Assembly (NCBI GenBank): GCA_028820935.1
Contig: JAPPHZ010000009.1
Coordinates: 62,001 to 126,000, forward strand
Origin: a bacterium
GTDB lineage: Bacteria; Actinomycetota; Acidimicrobiia; Spongiisociales; Spongiisociaceae
DNA length: 64,000 nt
Reading direction: 5' to 3'
The notes beneath the pieces were generated by a model. It searched no databases. It was given only the letters and a program-made list of their open reading frames with translations, and was not told where the DNA came from. Shown in pieces: positions 16,313 through 24,115 of the stretch. The position numbers were made by a program, and so were the translations under genes. Position 1 is the stretch's first letter. Every line of letters starts with the position of its first letter.

Positions 16313-17196
16313 CGGGCGGCTGCCACGGCCTCGGCCACACGAACGGCCGAAGCGGTCATGATGTCGAGATTGCCTGCGTACGGAGGCAGGTAGTCGGCGG
16401 CTCCTTCCACTTCGAGAAGCACCACCACGCGGGCCTTCACGTCGCCGCCGGGGGTGCGGAACAGGTCCTCGTCGAACACCGGTGCCGCCTTGATCCGGTA
16501 CCCGGGCACGTACGAGGCCACGATGCGGACCATCTCGGTGATCGAGTCGGCCACCTCGTCCCGGTCGTACCCGTCGCCCAGGGCGCAGAAGACGGTGTTG
16601 CGCATGAGGATAGGGGGCTCGGCCGGATTGAGGATCATGATCGCCTTGCCGTGGTCGGCCCCTCCCACCTCGACCAGCGAGGCGGAGGTGGTCTTGGTGA
16701 ACTCGTCGATGTTCTGCCGGGTGCCCGGTCCTGCCGACACCGACGAGACCGTCGAAACGATCTCCGCGTAGGGGACCGGCGCCACTGCTCGGACCGCCGC
16801 CACGATGGGGACGGTGGCCTGCCCGCCGCAGGTGATGAGGTTGAGGTTGGTGGCGTCGAGATGGGCTTCGAGGTTGACCGGGGGGACCACGAGGGGCCCC
16901 AGCTTGGCCGGGGTCAGGTCGATCGCCGTGATCCCCGCCTCCCGGTAGCGAGGGGCGTTCATCCTGTGCACCCATGCGGAGGTGGCCTCGAACACCAGGT
17001 CGAACCGGTCGGCTTGTGCGATCAGCCAGTCCGGTCCCTCCGAGGTCGCCTCGACTCCTTCAGCCGCGGCCCTGGCCAGTCCTTCCGAGTCGGGATCGAT
17101 GCCCACCATGGCGGCCACTTCGAGGACGTCGGAACGGAGGAGCTTGTGGAGCAGGTCGGTGCCGATGTTCCCGCTGCCGACGATGGCGCACCGCAT
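16309..17196 (-). CDS. Acetaldehyde dehydrogenase (acetylating)
   Basis: A 295-residue DmpF/BphJ-type enzyme, oxidising acetaldehyde with CoA and NAD+ to acetyl-CoA in complex with the aldolase. The Rossmann motif [16 protein letters not shown] is at the very N-terminus, and the acylated cysteine is C123 in [11 protein letters not shown]. Further family blocks are [20 protein letters not shown] and [16 protein letters not shown]. The ATG at 17196 is preferred because homology starts there, although the frame is open to 17277; a TTG six nt further upstream is possible. It begins about 10 bp after the hydratase stop. Confidence 0.94.
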   Translation of the reverse strand: MRCAIVGSGNIGTDLLHKLLRSDVLEVAAMVGIDPDSEGLARAAAEGVEATSEGPDWLIAQADRFDLVFEATSAWVHRMNAPRYREAGITAIDLTPAKLGPLVVPPVNLEAHLDATNLNLITCGGQATVPIVAAVRAVAPVPYAEIVSTVSSVSAGPGTRQNIDEFTKTTSASLVEVGGADHGKAIMILNPAEPPILMRNTVFCALGDGYDRDEVADSITEMVRIVASYVPGYRIKAAPVFDEDLFRTPGGDVKARVVVLLEVEGAADYLPPYAGNLDIMTASAVRVAEAVAAAR

Positions 17197-17206
17197 CCGG
17201 CTCAAG

Positions 17207-17974
17207 TCAGGCCATCCTGAGCGCGACCGGGCCCAGACGGTCGAATTCGGCCCGCACCGCGTCGCCGGCTCGCACATCCACGGCGGCGTGTAGCGAACCG
17301 GTCATGACGAACATCCCCTCCTCCAGGGTGACATTGTGTCGGGCGAGGGTGTTGGCCAGCCACGCCAGCGCGGCCAGCGGGTTCCCGAGAGCGGCGGCGC
17401 CGGCGCCGGTAGCTGCCACCGAACCGTTGAGCGAGAAGGTCATGCCCACCAGCCGCAGGTCGAAGTCGATGGGCACGACCCGGCTGCTCATCACCACACC
17501 GCCGATGGATGCCAGGTCGCTGATGGTGTCGGCCAGCTTGATCCGCCAGCCGGCTATCCGGGAGTCCACCACCTCGATGGCGGCCACCGCGCCCCCCACC
17601 GCCCGGGCGGCCTCGAGGGTGGTCACTCCTGGACCCTTGAGAGGCCGGTCCAGGACCAGGGCGATCTCCGCCTCCACCTTGGGCTGGATGAATGCGGACG
17701 CGTCGAGGTCCCCGTCGTGGACCATGGAATGGAGTACCGGCCCGAAGTCCGGATCGGAGATGCCCATCATCTGCTGCATGGCCTTGGACGTCAGGCCGAG
17801 CTTGTAGCCGGATATCGAATCGCCGTCGGCCAGGAGCATGGAAGCGAAACGGGTCTGCACGGCATAGGCATCATCGGCCGTCATCCCGGGGTCGGCGTCG
17901 GTGAGGGGCTCGATCGGAACCCGGGTCATCCGGGCCGCGTACAGCGCTTCGGCCCTCTGCTGAGCGGTGGTCAT
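17207..17974 (-). CDS. 2-oxopent-4-enoate (2-hydroxypentadienoate) hydratase
   Basis: A 255-residue hydratase that adds water to 2-hydroxypenta-2,4-dienoate to give 4-hydroxy-2-oxopentanoate. It follows the XylJ/MhpD subgroup: [16 protein letters not shown] with [48 protein letters not shown] and [22 protein letters not shown]. One deviation is SDLASIGG where relatives read ADNAS(C/S)G. It is the first gene of the operon in the direction of transcription. The region upstream (17975-18268) holds the candidate regulatory sites. Confidence 0.88.
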   Translation of the reverse strand: MTTAQQRAEALYAARMTRVPIEPLTDADPGMTADDAYAVQTRFASMLLADGDSISGYKLGLTSKAMQQMMGISDPDFGPVLHSMVHDGDLDASAFIQPKVEAEIALVLDRPLKGPGVTTLEAARAVGGAVAAIEVVDSRIAGWRIKLADTISDLASIGGVVMSSRVVPIDFDLRLVGMTFSLNGSVAATGAGAAALGNPLAALAWLANTLARHNVTLEEGMFVMTGSLHAAVDVRAGDAVRAEFDRLGPVALRMA

Positions 17975-18152
17975 CGGTTGCGGTCCTTGCCTGGCCTGAC
18001 GCCTCTACCGTACCCAAGCGGCCGCGGAGGCACTCAACAACGTTCTTCTATGCGGTACGGGTGCGGCGCCTGCCCATTCACTGCGAAGGTCACCAACCCG
18101 CCGGTTTCCTGGTGACCGCGACACATGGAGAGGCATTTCCTTGACAACGACA

Positions 18153-18177
18153 GAGACCGCCCTGAACGGGCGGTCTC
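18153..18177 (-). terminator. Perfect hairpin between iclR and the meta-cleavage operon
   Basis: GAGACCGCCC (18153-18162) pairs perfectly with GGGCGGTCTC (18168-18177) around the 5-nt loop TGAAC. On the minus strand the stem is followed by TGTCGTTGTC, moderately T-rich, so it probably terminates the regulator transcript before the catabolic operon. If so, the operon promoter must lie in 17975-18152, where no clear -35/-10 pair was found. A weaker inverted repeat, CCGTACC (18008-18014)/GGTACGG (18054-18060), lies in that leader. Confidence 0.55.
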
Positions 18178-18199
18178 GGCCCTACCGTCGGATCGATAG

Positions 18200-18220
18200 G
18201 GGAAGTACAAGGGAAGTATA
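18200..18220. promoter_or_regulatory. Direct-repeat putative operator near iclR
   Basis: GGGAAGTACA (18200-18209) and GGGAAGTATA (18211-18220) are 9/10 identical and spaced 11 bp apart, one helical turn. TATACT on the minus strand (18220-18215) overlaps the second copy. The pair may be an operator or activator site for the meta-cleavage operon, but it lies upstream of the hairpin at 18153-18177. Confidence 0.35.
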
Positions 18221-18268
18221 CCGTGACCCCCCGCCTCGCCTCAATGGCCCGTCCACACCATCACGGGG

Positions 18269-19030
18269 TCACTTCCTATATCCCAGCTGATGCGACGCGA
18301 CGGCCGCGGCTTCGAGGACCGACTGGGTCAGGGTGAGCATCTCCGGACCGAGGCGTGACTTCGGACCGGCAACCGAGACGGCTGCCGCGACGGTGCGGGT
18401 CCGGGTGCGGATCGGGGCCGAGACCGAGATGACCCCCAGCTCGGACTCCTCGAGATTGCGGGCGTAGCCAAGGCGACGGATCTCCACCAGTTGCCTGCGG
18501 AGCGTCGTGGTGTCGGTGATGGTGTGGACCGTCTTGGGCTCCATCTCCCATCCGTCGAGGGTCCGGTCCAGCATGGAGTCGTCGAGGTGGGCGAGCAGGC
18601 ACTTCCCGGTGCTGGTGGAGTGGGCCGGCTGCCGCCGCCCCACCTTGATGAAGAGACGCAGCATGTGCGGCGAGTCGAGGCGCTCGATGTAGATGACTTC
18701 CCGATTGTCCAGCACCCCGGCGTGGACCGTTCCCCCGGTCACGTCCTGGAGCCAGTTCATGGGTGGGGCCAGGGCGGCATGCAGGTTCAGGCCGTTCACC
18801 GCCGTGTTGCCCAGGTCGTACATGGCCAGGCCGAGCCGGTACCGGGCTGTGCCCGGGTCCTTAACCAACAACTGCTCCTCGGTGAGCGTGGTAACCAGCC
18901 GGTGAACGGTCGACTTGCCAAGGTCGAGCCGGCGGGACAACTCGGTCACCCCCATCTCCGGGCCGTGGACCGAGATCTCCTTGAGTAGCCGGGCGGCGTT
19001 ACGAACCGATGACAGCGTCCGGGCGCTCAT
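18269..19030 (-). CDS. IclR-family transcriptional regulator
   Basis: A 253-residue regulator with an N-terminal winged helix (SSVRNAARLLKEI, TELSRRLDLGKSTVHRLVTTL) and a C-terminal effector domain of IclR type (RYRLGLAMYDLG, GKCLLAHL, GYARNLEESELGVISVSAPI, DNREVIYIERLDS). Members near aromatic catabolic genes often act as substrate-responsive repressors or activators. It overlaps the small gene upstream by 4 bp (ATGA), so both start from the divergent control region at 19696-19804. It probably controls both the meta-cleavage operon and the divergent dioxygenase/phosphorylation operon. This regulatory target is inferred. Confidence 0.9.
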   Translation of the reverse strand: MSARTLSSVRNAARLLKEISVHGPEMGVTELSRRLDLGKSTVHRLVTTLTEEQLLVKDPGTARYRLGLAMYDLGNTAVNGLNLHAALAPPMNWLQDVTGGTVHAGVLDNREVIYIERLDSPHMLRLFIKVGRRQPAHSTSTGKCLLAHLDDSMLDRTLDGWEMEPKTVHTITDTTTLRRQLVEIRRLGYARNLEESELGVISVSAPIRTRTRTVAAAVSVAGPKSRLGPEMLTLTQSVLEAAAVASHQLGYRK

Positions 19031-19695
19031 GCATCCCCCCGGAGGGCGGTGAGCAGAGCACGGCGCACGGCCGTCCGGTCACCCGTGCGCGAGGCCGCCC
19101 TCACGGATTCGCTCCACGGCGCCAGCCCGCACGCCACCAGACCGTGGGCGCGGGTCAGCCCGGCGGCATCGGCGGCGGCCAGCTCGTCGACCAACCCGGC
19201 GTCGCCGGTGGCGTGGGCGCGGATGGCCTCGTAATCCCGGGCGGCCGCCAGATGGGCATTGGCCAGGCCGGTGCCGGCGTGGGTGGCGTGGTGGGAAGAC
19301 AGATCCGAGCCGGGCCGGACCACTAGGTGGTAATGGTGGCCACCGATGCCGATGACCCTCCGCACCCCGGCCGGATCGGCCCCCTCGGTCCCTTCGGCGC
19401 CGGCCAGAGCGGGGAGCACCACCGGGTCGAGGAAGCGGAGGGTCCACGCCATCCCGTCGTGCTCCTGATCCCAGGCCACCTCCTGGCCGCGGGGAGCCGC
19501 CAGCGACTGACCGGTGGCGATCACGTGCAGGTTGCGCGCCCCGGCCGCCACCACGGTGAACGGCTCCCCCAGGAGCGCCAAGCTGCCCTGGATGGCCGGC
19601 GGATGGGTCGCTGCAACCCGGCGATAGGCGGCATGGACATTCCGGACGTAGTCCGCCATGGAGGTGCGCAGGTCTTCGGGCCTTGCCCTGCTCAT
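19027..19695 (-). CDS. Hypothetical protein in the aromatic cluster
   Basis: Family not recognised. A 222-residue soluble protein beginning MSRARPEDLRTSMADYVRNVHAAYRRVAATHPPA. A histidine-rich central stretch (GIGGHHYHLVVRPGSDLSSHHATHAGTG) might bind a metal, and the C-terminus is helical and alanine-rich. The open frame runs to 19812, but the ATG at 19695 is preferred: the divergent control region would otherwise be coding, and TAGTGT lies 7 nt before this ATG as a leaderless -10. Its stop overlaps the iclR start, so it is co-expressed with the regulator. A role in sensing or handling an aromatic intermediate is only a guess. Confidence 0.65.
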   Translation of the reverse strand: MSRARPEDLRTSMADYVRNVHAAYRRVAATHPPAIQGSLALLGEPFTVVAAGARNLHVIATGQSLAAPRGQEVAWDQEHDGMAWTLRFLDPVVLPALAGAEGTEGADPAGVRRVIGIGGHHYHLVVRPGSDLSSHHATHAGTGLANAHLAAARDYEAIRAHATGDAGLVDELAAADAAGLTRAHGLVACGLAPWSESVRAASRTGDRTAVRRALLTALRGDA

Positions 19696-19702
19696 GGCAC
19701 CA

Positions 19703-19733
19703 ACACTAACCGTTCCGTTCCTACATACGGAAC
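19703..19733. promoter_or_regulatory. Palindromic operator and -10 in the divergent control region
   Basis: GTTCCGT (19712-19718) and ACGGAAC (19727-19733) form a perfect 7-bp inverted repeat with an 8-bp spacer. TAGTGT on the minus strand (19708-19703) lies 7 nt before the start of the small gene at 19695, so the palindrome covers its -14 to -40 region. It is a strong candidate binding site for the adjacent IclR regulator. Confidence 0.55.
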
Positions 19734-19758
19734 AAGGATGTTGGCGCCCGACCGGCCG

Positions 19759-19771
19759 CCGTAAGTTACGG
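19759..19771. promoter_or_regulatory. Second palindrome in the divergent control region
   Basis: CCGTAA-G-TTACGG is a perfect inverted repeat around one central base. It contains TAAGTT (19762-19767), a possible plus-strand -10 for the dioxygenase operon; TTGGCG (19741-19746) lies 15 bp upstream as a poor -35. It may be a second operator. Confidence 0.35.
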
Positions 19772-19804
19772 CCAGGCCTCGAAATCGTGGAAGGAGCGAC
19801 CCGG

Positions 19805-20713
19805 TTGGGCATTCTCCGGCTCAGTCACGTGGACATAGCGGTGCCGGATCTCGATCTGGCCTCCGCCTACTACACGGGCGTCATGGGGATGATCGAGGTG
19901 GAGCGGACCTCGGACCGGGCCTTCTTCAAATGCTGGGACGAGGAGGACCATCACTCCCTGGCGGTCCGCTACGACCCCCGCGTCGGTATAGACCGGTTCT
20001 CGTTCAAGGTGGAGGACGACGAAGATCTGGCCGAGCTCGAGGACCGGGTCGAGTCGTTCGGCTTCCGGGTCGAACGGATCTCGAAGGGGGAGGAGATCGG
20101 GCAGGGCGAGTCGATCCGGTTCGCCACCCCGTCCGGCCACACCATGGAGTTGGTGCGGGAGGTGGAACGGGTTGGCGGCCTGCTCCCCAAGCTCAACCCG
20201 CCCCCGGCGCCGCTCGACCTGCCGGGTATCGCCCCACCCCGGATGGACCACCTGCTGGTCACCGCCGAAGAAGTCGGGGAAGCCACCAAGTTCTACACCG
20301 ATGTCCTCGAGTTCAGGATCACCGAGCAGCTTCTCGACGGGGAGGGCCGCCAGATCGGGACCTGGCTGGAGCGCAGCCACTCTCCGCACGACCTGGCCGT
20401 GGTCTCGGGACCGAACGGTGGTCTCCACCACTTCGCCTTCTGGCTGGACGACTGGGATGACGTCCGCCGCTCGGCCGACATCCTCGCCTACCACGCCATC
20501 CAGATCGACGTGGGTCCCACCCGGCACGGCATCACCCGCGGGAGCACCATCTACTTCTTCGATCCGATGGGCACCCGCAACGAGGTGTTCACCGGCGGGT
20601 ACCGGCCCGATCCCGACTTCCCCACCATCACCTGGACGGAGGACAACATCGGCAAGGCCATCTTCTACTACGAGGGCGAGCTCAACGAGCGCTTCATGAA
20701 AGTCCACACGTAA
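19805..20713 (+). CDS. Type I extradiol ring-cleavage dioxygenase, copy 1
   Basis: A 302-residue two-domain vicinal-oxygen-chelate dioxygenase (catechol 2,3-dioxygenase/2,3-dihydroxybiphenyl 1,2-dioxygenase type) that opens a catecholic ring next to the hydroxyls. The Fe(II) ligands expected of the family are present in domain 2: H149 (MDHLLV), H208/H209 (GLHHFAFWLDDW) and E260 (NEVFTGGY), with Tyr250 nearby. The start is TTG at 19805, where family homology begins (MGILRLSHVDIAVPD) and GGAAGGAG (19789-19796) sits 8 nt upstream; the longer frame overlaps the control region. It is paralogous to the next gene, with a palindromic repeat element between them. Confidence 0.9.
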   Translation: MGILRLSHVDIAVPDLDLASAYYTGVMGMIEVERTSDRAFFKCWDEEDHHSLAVRYDPRVGIDRFSFKVEDDEDLAELEDRVESFGFRVERISKGEEIGQGESIRFATPSGHTMELVREVERVGGLLPKLNPPPAPLDLPGIAPPRMDHLLVTAEEVGEATKFYTDVLEFRITEQLLDGEGRQIGTWLERSHSPHDLAVVSGPNGGLHHFAFWLDDWDDVRRSADILAYHAIQIDVGPTRHGITRGSTIYFFDPMGTRNEVFTGGYRPDPDFPTITWTEDNIGKAIFYYEGELNERFMKVHT

Positions 20714-20714
20714 A

Positions 20715-20874
20715 TGGTCTCCCTGCGAAATAACTTGCTGCGGCCTGCTAGCCAGCGACGCCCCTCGCTGCGTTCCGCCTCCTCAACGTACCCTACGGGT
20801 ACGCCTTCGTCAGCGGGCCTTGCGACGAACGCCGCTGCCGGCGCATACCACAGCGCCATTCCACAGGGCGACCA
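20715..20874. repeat. Dispersed palindromic repeat with terminal inverted repeats, copy 1
   Basis: A 160-bp element filling the gap between the two dioxygenase genes. The ends TGGTCTCCCTG (20715-20725) and CAGGGCGACCA (20864-20874) are inverted repeats with one mismatch. Inside is a perfect 7-bp hairpin CGTACCC-TAC-GGGTACG and an outer GCGTTC/GAACGC pair, so the whole element can fold into one long hairpin. It is about 80% identical to 49418-49578. The right terminal repeat supplies the AGGG (20865-20868) that serves as the ribosome binding site of the next gene. Confidence 0.75.
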
Positions 20875-20877
20875 TTG

Positions 20878-21789
20878 ATGGGCATCCTGCGTCTCTCCCA
20901 CGTGGTGGTCCGGGTCCCGGATATCGAACTGGCTACGGCCTACTACTCGGAGGTGGTCGGCCTGATCGAGACGGCCAGGGAACCCGAGCGGGTCTACATG
21001 AAGTGCTGGGACGAGCACCAGCACCACAGCGTGATCCTCGAGTACGCGCCCACCTACGGCTTGGAGAGGTTCGGGTTCAAGGTGCAGCATGAGTCCGATC
21101 TGGATGACCTGGCATCCCGCATCGAAGCGGCCGGGATCGCCACCAAGCGGTTCGAACCCGGCGAACTGGGCATCGGGTCCGGCGCGACGGTGCAGTTCGT
21201 GGCGCCCTCCGGCCACACCACCGAACTGGTGTGGGGCATGGCGCAGGTCGGGAACCTCCTCCCGCTGACCAACCCGCCGCCCGAACCGCAGGGCCTGGTG
21301 GGAATCCACCCGCCCCGTCTCGACCACATCTTCCTGATGTGCGAGGACGTGGACGAGACCACCGCCTTCTACACGGATGTGCTCGACTTCCGCCTGACCG
21401 AGCAGATCCTGGCCGATGACGGGCACCAGCTGGTCACCTTCCTGGAACGCACCCACACCCCCCATGACATCGCCTTCATCACCGGACCGAACGGAGCCTT
21501 CCATCACATGGCCTTCTGGCTGGACGACTGGAACGAGGTCCGCAAGGCGGCCGACATCTGCTCCTACCACGGCATTGCCATCGACGCCGGCCCCACCCGC
21601 CACGGCGCCACCCGCGGGCACGGTCTGTACTTCTTCGATCCCGCCGGCAACCGCAACGAGGTCTACACCGGGGGCTACTGGGCCGACCCCGACCGGGAAC
21701 CGGTCACTTGGACTGAGGCGGAGATCGGGCGGGCCGTGTTCTACTACGAAGGGGTAGTCGACCACCGCTTCATGACGGTGCACTCGTGA
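20878..21789 (+). CDS. Type I extradiol ring-cleavage dioxygenase, copy 2
   Basis: A 303-residue paralogue of copy 1, aligned end to end (both begin MGILRLSHV and share LxFRxTEQxL and FHHMAFWLDDW/LHHFAFWLDDW). The expected Fe(II) ligands are intact: H150 (LDHIFL), H209/H210 (FHHMAFW) and E261 (NEVYTGGY). Either the two cleave different catechols or they form mixed oligomers; sequence alone does not say. The ATG at 20878 is preferred over the one at 20875 because AGGG in the upstream repeat is then 9 nt away. Its TGA overlaps the phosphatase GTG start. Confidence 0.9.
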   Translation: MGILRLSHVVVRVPDIELATAYYSEVVGLIETAREPERVYMKCWDEHQHHSVILEYAPTYGLERFGFKVQHESDLDDLASRIEAAGIATKRFEPGELGIGSGATVQFVAPSGHTTELVWGMAQVGNLLPLTNPPPEPQGLVGIHPPRLDHIFLMCEDVDETTAFYTDVLDFRLTEQILADDGHQLVTFLERTHTPHDIAFITGPNGAFHHMAFWLDDWNEVRKAADICSYHGIAIDAGPTRHGATRGHGLYFFDPAGNRNEVYTGGYWADPDREPVTWTEAEIGRAVFYYEGVVDHRFMTVHS

Positions 21790-22865
21790 CCCGCAAGCGG
21801 CCCGACCTCCCTCGCACCGAGCGGGACGAGGCGCCCATGTACCTGGCGCGCTACCTCGAGCGGGCCACCAAGGCCCCTGACCACGACGAGGACAGCGACG
21901 AAGCCATTCCCCTGTACCTGCGCCGCTTCCGGCAGCGCCGGTCCACGGAGACCATCACCGCGCCGCTGCCGCCACTGTGGGAACGGTCCGACCACGGCAT
22001 GCAGATGGTGCTCAGCGAGGACAACCGCAACAAGGAGATCGGCGCCCCACCCCAGGCCGCCCGCCCGGTGGTCAACGACGTCTACCTCGTCCGGCACGCC
22101 GAAACCCAGGGATACTCCACGGAGGCCGGCATCACGCCGTTGGGCGCCTGGCAGGCGCGCTCTGTTGGCCACACGCTGGCTCGCCGGGTCGGCGCCGGGG
22201 AGAGGATCGTGCTCGCCCATGCGGCCACCAACCGGGCCGGCCAGACCATCGAGCAGATCCACCGCTCCGTGCTGGACGGGTTGGAGCTGTTCGAGAAGGA
22301 CGTCAAGGTCATCGACCCGAGGGCGTACGACGAGTTCCGCAACTTCATGGTCGCAACCCCGGGCGGCATCATGGACGTGACCGCCGCCTTCCGCCTCTAC
22401 TACTCGGTCCTGGAGCGGTTCGAGCGCATCGCCCTGGGCGACCGCCCCGCCTGGCTGGTCGAGATCGACCGGTTCTGGCGTACCCAGCATGGCGGAGGCG
22501 ACCCGATCCAGCACTGGCTCACCATCCCCATGCTGCACTTCGAGCCGCCCGCCCTCTGCGTGCGGCGGTTCTGGACCGGGATCAGGTCCCTCGCCGCCGC
22601 CGATCCCGGGGCCCGCATCGTCATCGCCACCCACTCGGGCCCGATACGCGCCTTCGCCATCTGGGCGTTCGGTTACGACCCGGGCGAGCCTTACAACACC
22701 GAGCACGTGCGGGTGAAGCTGATGGAGGGAGGCCGGGAAGCCCTCGTCATCTACCGCAACCGGGTCCAGGAGGTCATGGTTCCCGACATCGGCGACCTAC
22801 CCACCTGGTCGCTCGACGAGGATTGGACACCGCCACCGTCGGCATCCGACCACCGGCATGTGTGA
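21786..22865 (+). CDS. Histidine phosphatase superfamily protein, candidate aryl-phosphate phosphatase
   Basis: A 359-residue protein with a phosphoglycerate-mutase-like catalytic domain from about residue 98. The phosphohistidine motif is LVRHAETQG (R103, H104, E106), and the second catalytic histidine is in IVIATHSGPIRAF. The first 95 residues are an unusual extension containing two similar amphipathic segments, PMYLARYLERAT (17-28) and PLYLRRFRQRRST (42-54), which could dock onto a partner. The GTG start overlaps the dioxygenase stop (GTGA). Directly upstream of a split PEP-synthase-like pair, it is best read as the enzyme removing phosphate from a phosphorylated phenol after oxidation, analogous to CreD in Corynebacterium p-cresol catabolism. 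This role is inferred. Confidence 0.78.
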   Translation: MTRKRPDLPRTERDEAPMYLARYLERATKAPDHDEDSDEAIPLYLRRFRQRRSTETITAPLPPLWERSDHGMQMVLSEDNRNKEIGAPPQAARPVVNDVYLVRHAETQGYSTEAGITPLGAWQARSVGHTLARRVGAGERIVLAHAATNRAGQTIEQIHRSVLDGLELFEKDVKVIDPRAYDEFRNFMVATPGGIMDVTAAFRLYYSVLERFERIALGDRPAWLVEIDRFWRTQHGGGDPIQHWLTIPMLHFEPPALCVRRFWTGIRSLAAADPGARIVIATHSGPIRAFAIWAFGYDPGEPYNTEHVRVKLMEGGREALVIYRNRVQEVMVPDIGDLPTWSLDEDWTPPPSASDHRHV

Positions 22866-22935
22866 TGCGTGCCCCACCGTCAGCCCCGATGCCAGCCTCC
22901 CCCGTCCGGCGCCGACCCCCGACCGGGAGCCCAAC

Positions 22936-24042
22936 ATGAGTAACCGGTTCATCATCTGGTTCAACGACTACCGGACCGAGGACAGGCCCAGGATCGGGGG
23001 CAAGAACGCCGGGCTGGGCGAGATGATCAACGCCGATCTCCCCGTTCCGCCGGGTTTCGCCATAACCACGGACGGGTTCGAGACCATCAGGAACCACCCC
23101 CGGACCGTGGAGGAGGTCAGGGCTCTCCTGGCCACGGTCGACTTCGGCGATCCCCCCGGTATAAGGGAGGTGTCCGGGCAGGTGCGGTCCCTGATCGAGG
23201 CCATACCCATGTCGGCCGGAGTGGAGGACGCCATCCGCGCCGCGTATGCGGAGTTGTGCTCGCGTTGCAATCAGGACGACGTGCCCGTCGCGGTCCGCTC
23301 GAGCGCCACCGCCGAGGACCTTCCGGACGCCAGCTTCGCCGGGCAGCAGGACACCTTCCTGTGGGTGCGGGGCGCCGCCACCGTCGTCGAGCATGTCAAG
23401 CGGTGCTGGTCGTCCCTGTTCACGGACCGGGCCATGTCGTATCGCCACGAGATGGGGTACGACCACCAGGTGGTGTCGATGTCGGTGGCCGTCCAGCAGA
23501 TGGTCGATCCCAAGTCGGCGGGGGTGGCCTTCACGCTCGATCCGGCCACCGGGGACCGGTCCCAGGTCGCCATCGAGTCCTCCTGGGGCCTGGGCGAGGC
23601 GGTCGTGTCGGGAGAGGTCACCCCTGACAACTTCCTGGTGGACAAGGTGATCCTCGAGATCCACTCGCGCACCGTCTCCCCCAAGCACACCGAGCTGGTG
23701 ATGCGCGCCGACGGAGACGGGGTGGAGTGGCGTGACGTGGTCGCCGCCAGGCAGCAGAGCCCGTCGGTCAGCGACACAGAGCTGCTCGAGATCGCCCGCA
23801 TGGCCAAGGCGGCGGAACGCTACTTCGGTTCCCCCCAGGACATCGAGTGGGCCGTGGACCGCCACCTGCCGGAGGGTCGCAACGTGGTGATGCTCCAGAG
23901 CAGGCCCGAGACGGTGTGGAGCCGCAAGGCCCCTCGCCAGGTGTCCGAGCCCACGTCGGGATTCATGGACAGCATCGTGTCCACCCTGCTCTCCCCTATC
24001 CACACGCGGGATCCCGCATCCATCGATGACAGGGAGGCATGA
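22936..24042 (+). CDS. PEP-synthase-like ATP-binding half (aryl-phosphate synthase subunit)
   Basis: A 368-residue stand-alone PPDK N-terminal (ATP-grasp) domain. Typical elements are GGKNAGLGEM (residues 21-30), VPPGFAITTDGF, VAVRSSATAEDLPDASFAGQQDTFL, QQMVDPKSAGVAFTLDPATGD, IESSWGLGEAVVSGEVTPD and the closing QSRPETVW. It ends where full-length PEP synthase would continue into the phosphohistidine domain, which is encoded by the next gene. The same split is known in phenylphosphate synthase of anaerobic phenol degraders and in CreHI of Corynebacterium, where ATP phosphorylates a phenol. The ATG at 22936 has GGGAG upstream and starts the homology. Rifampicin phosphotransferase-like activity is an alternative but is normally a single chain. 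Confidence 0.85.
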   Translation: MSNRFIIWFNDYRTEDRPRIGGKNAGLGEMINADLPVPPGFAITTDGFETIRNHPRTVEEVRALLATVDFGDPPGIREVSGQVRSLIEAIPMSAGVEDAIRAAYAELCSRCNQDDVPVAVRSSATAEDLPDASFAGQQDTFLWVRGAATVVEHVKRCWSSLFTDRAMSYRHEMGYDHQVVSMSVAVQQMVDPKSAGVAFTLDPATGDRSQVAIESSWGLGEAVVSGEVTPDNFLVDKVILEIHSRTVSPKHTELVMRADGDGVEWRDVVAARQQSPSVSDTELLEIARMAKAAERYFGSPQDIEWAVDRHLPEGRNVVMLQSRPETVWSRKAPRQVSEPTSGFMDSIVSTLLSPIHTRDPASIDDREA

Positions 24043-24115
24043 CAGGACCTGAACAGCGGAGTCGAAGACAACCGGCAGAACCGAGAAGCATCCATTTCGA
24101 AAAGGAGACCAACAA

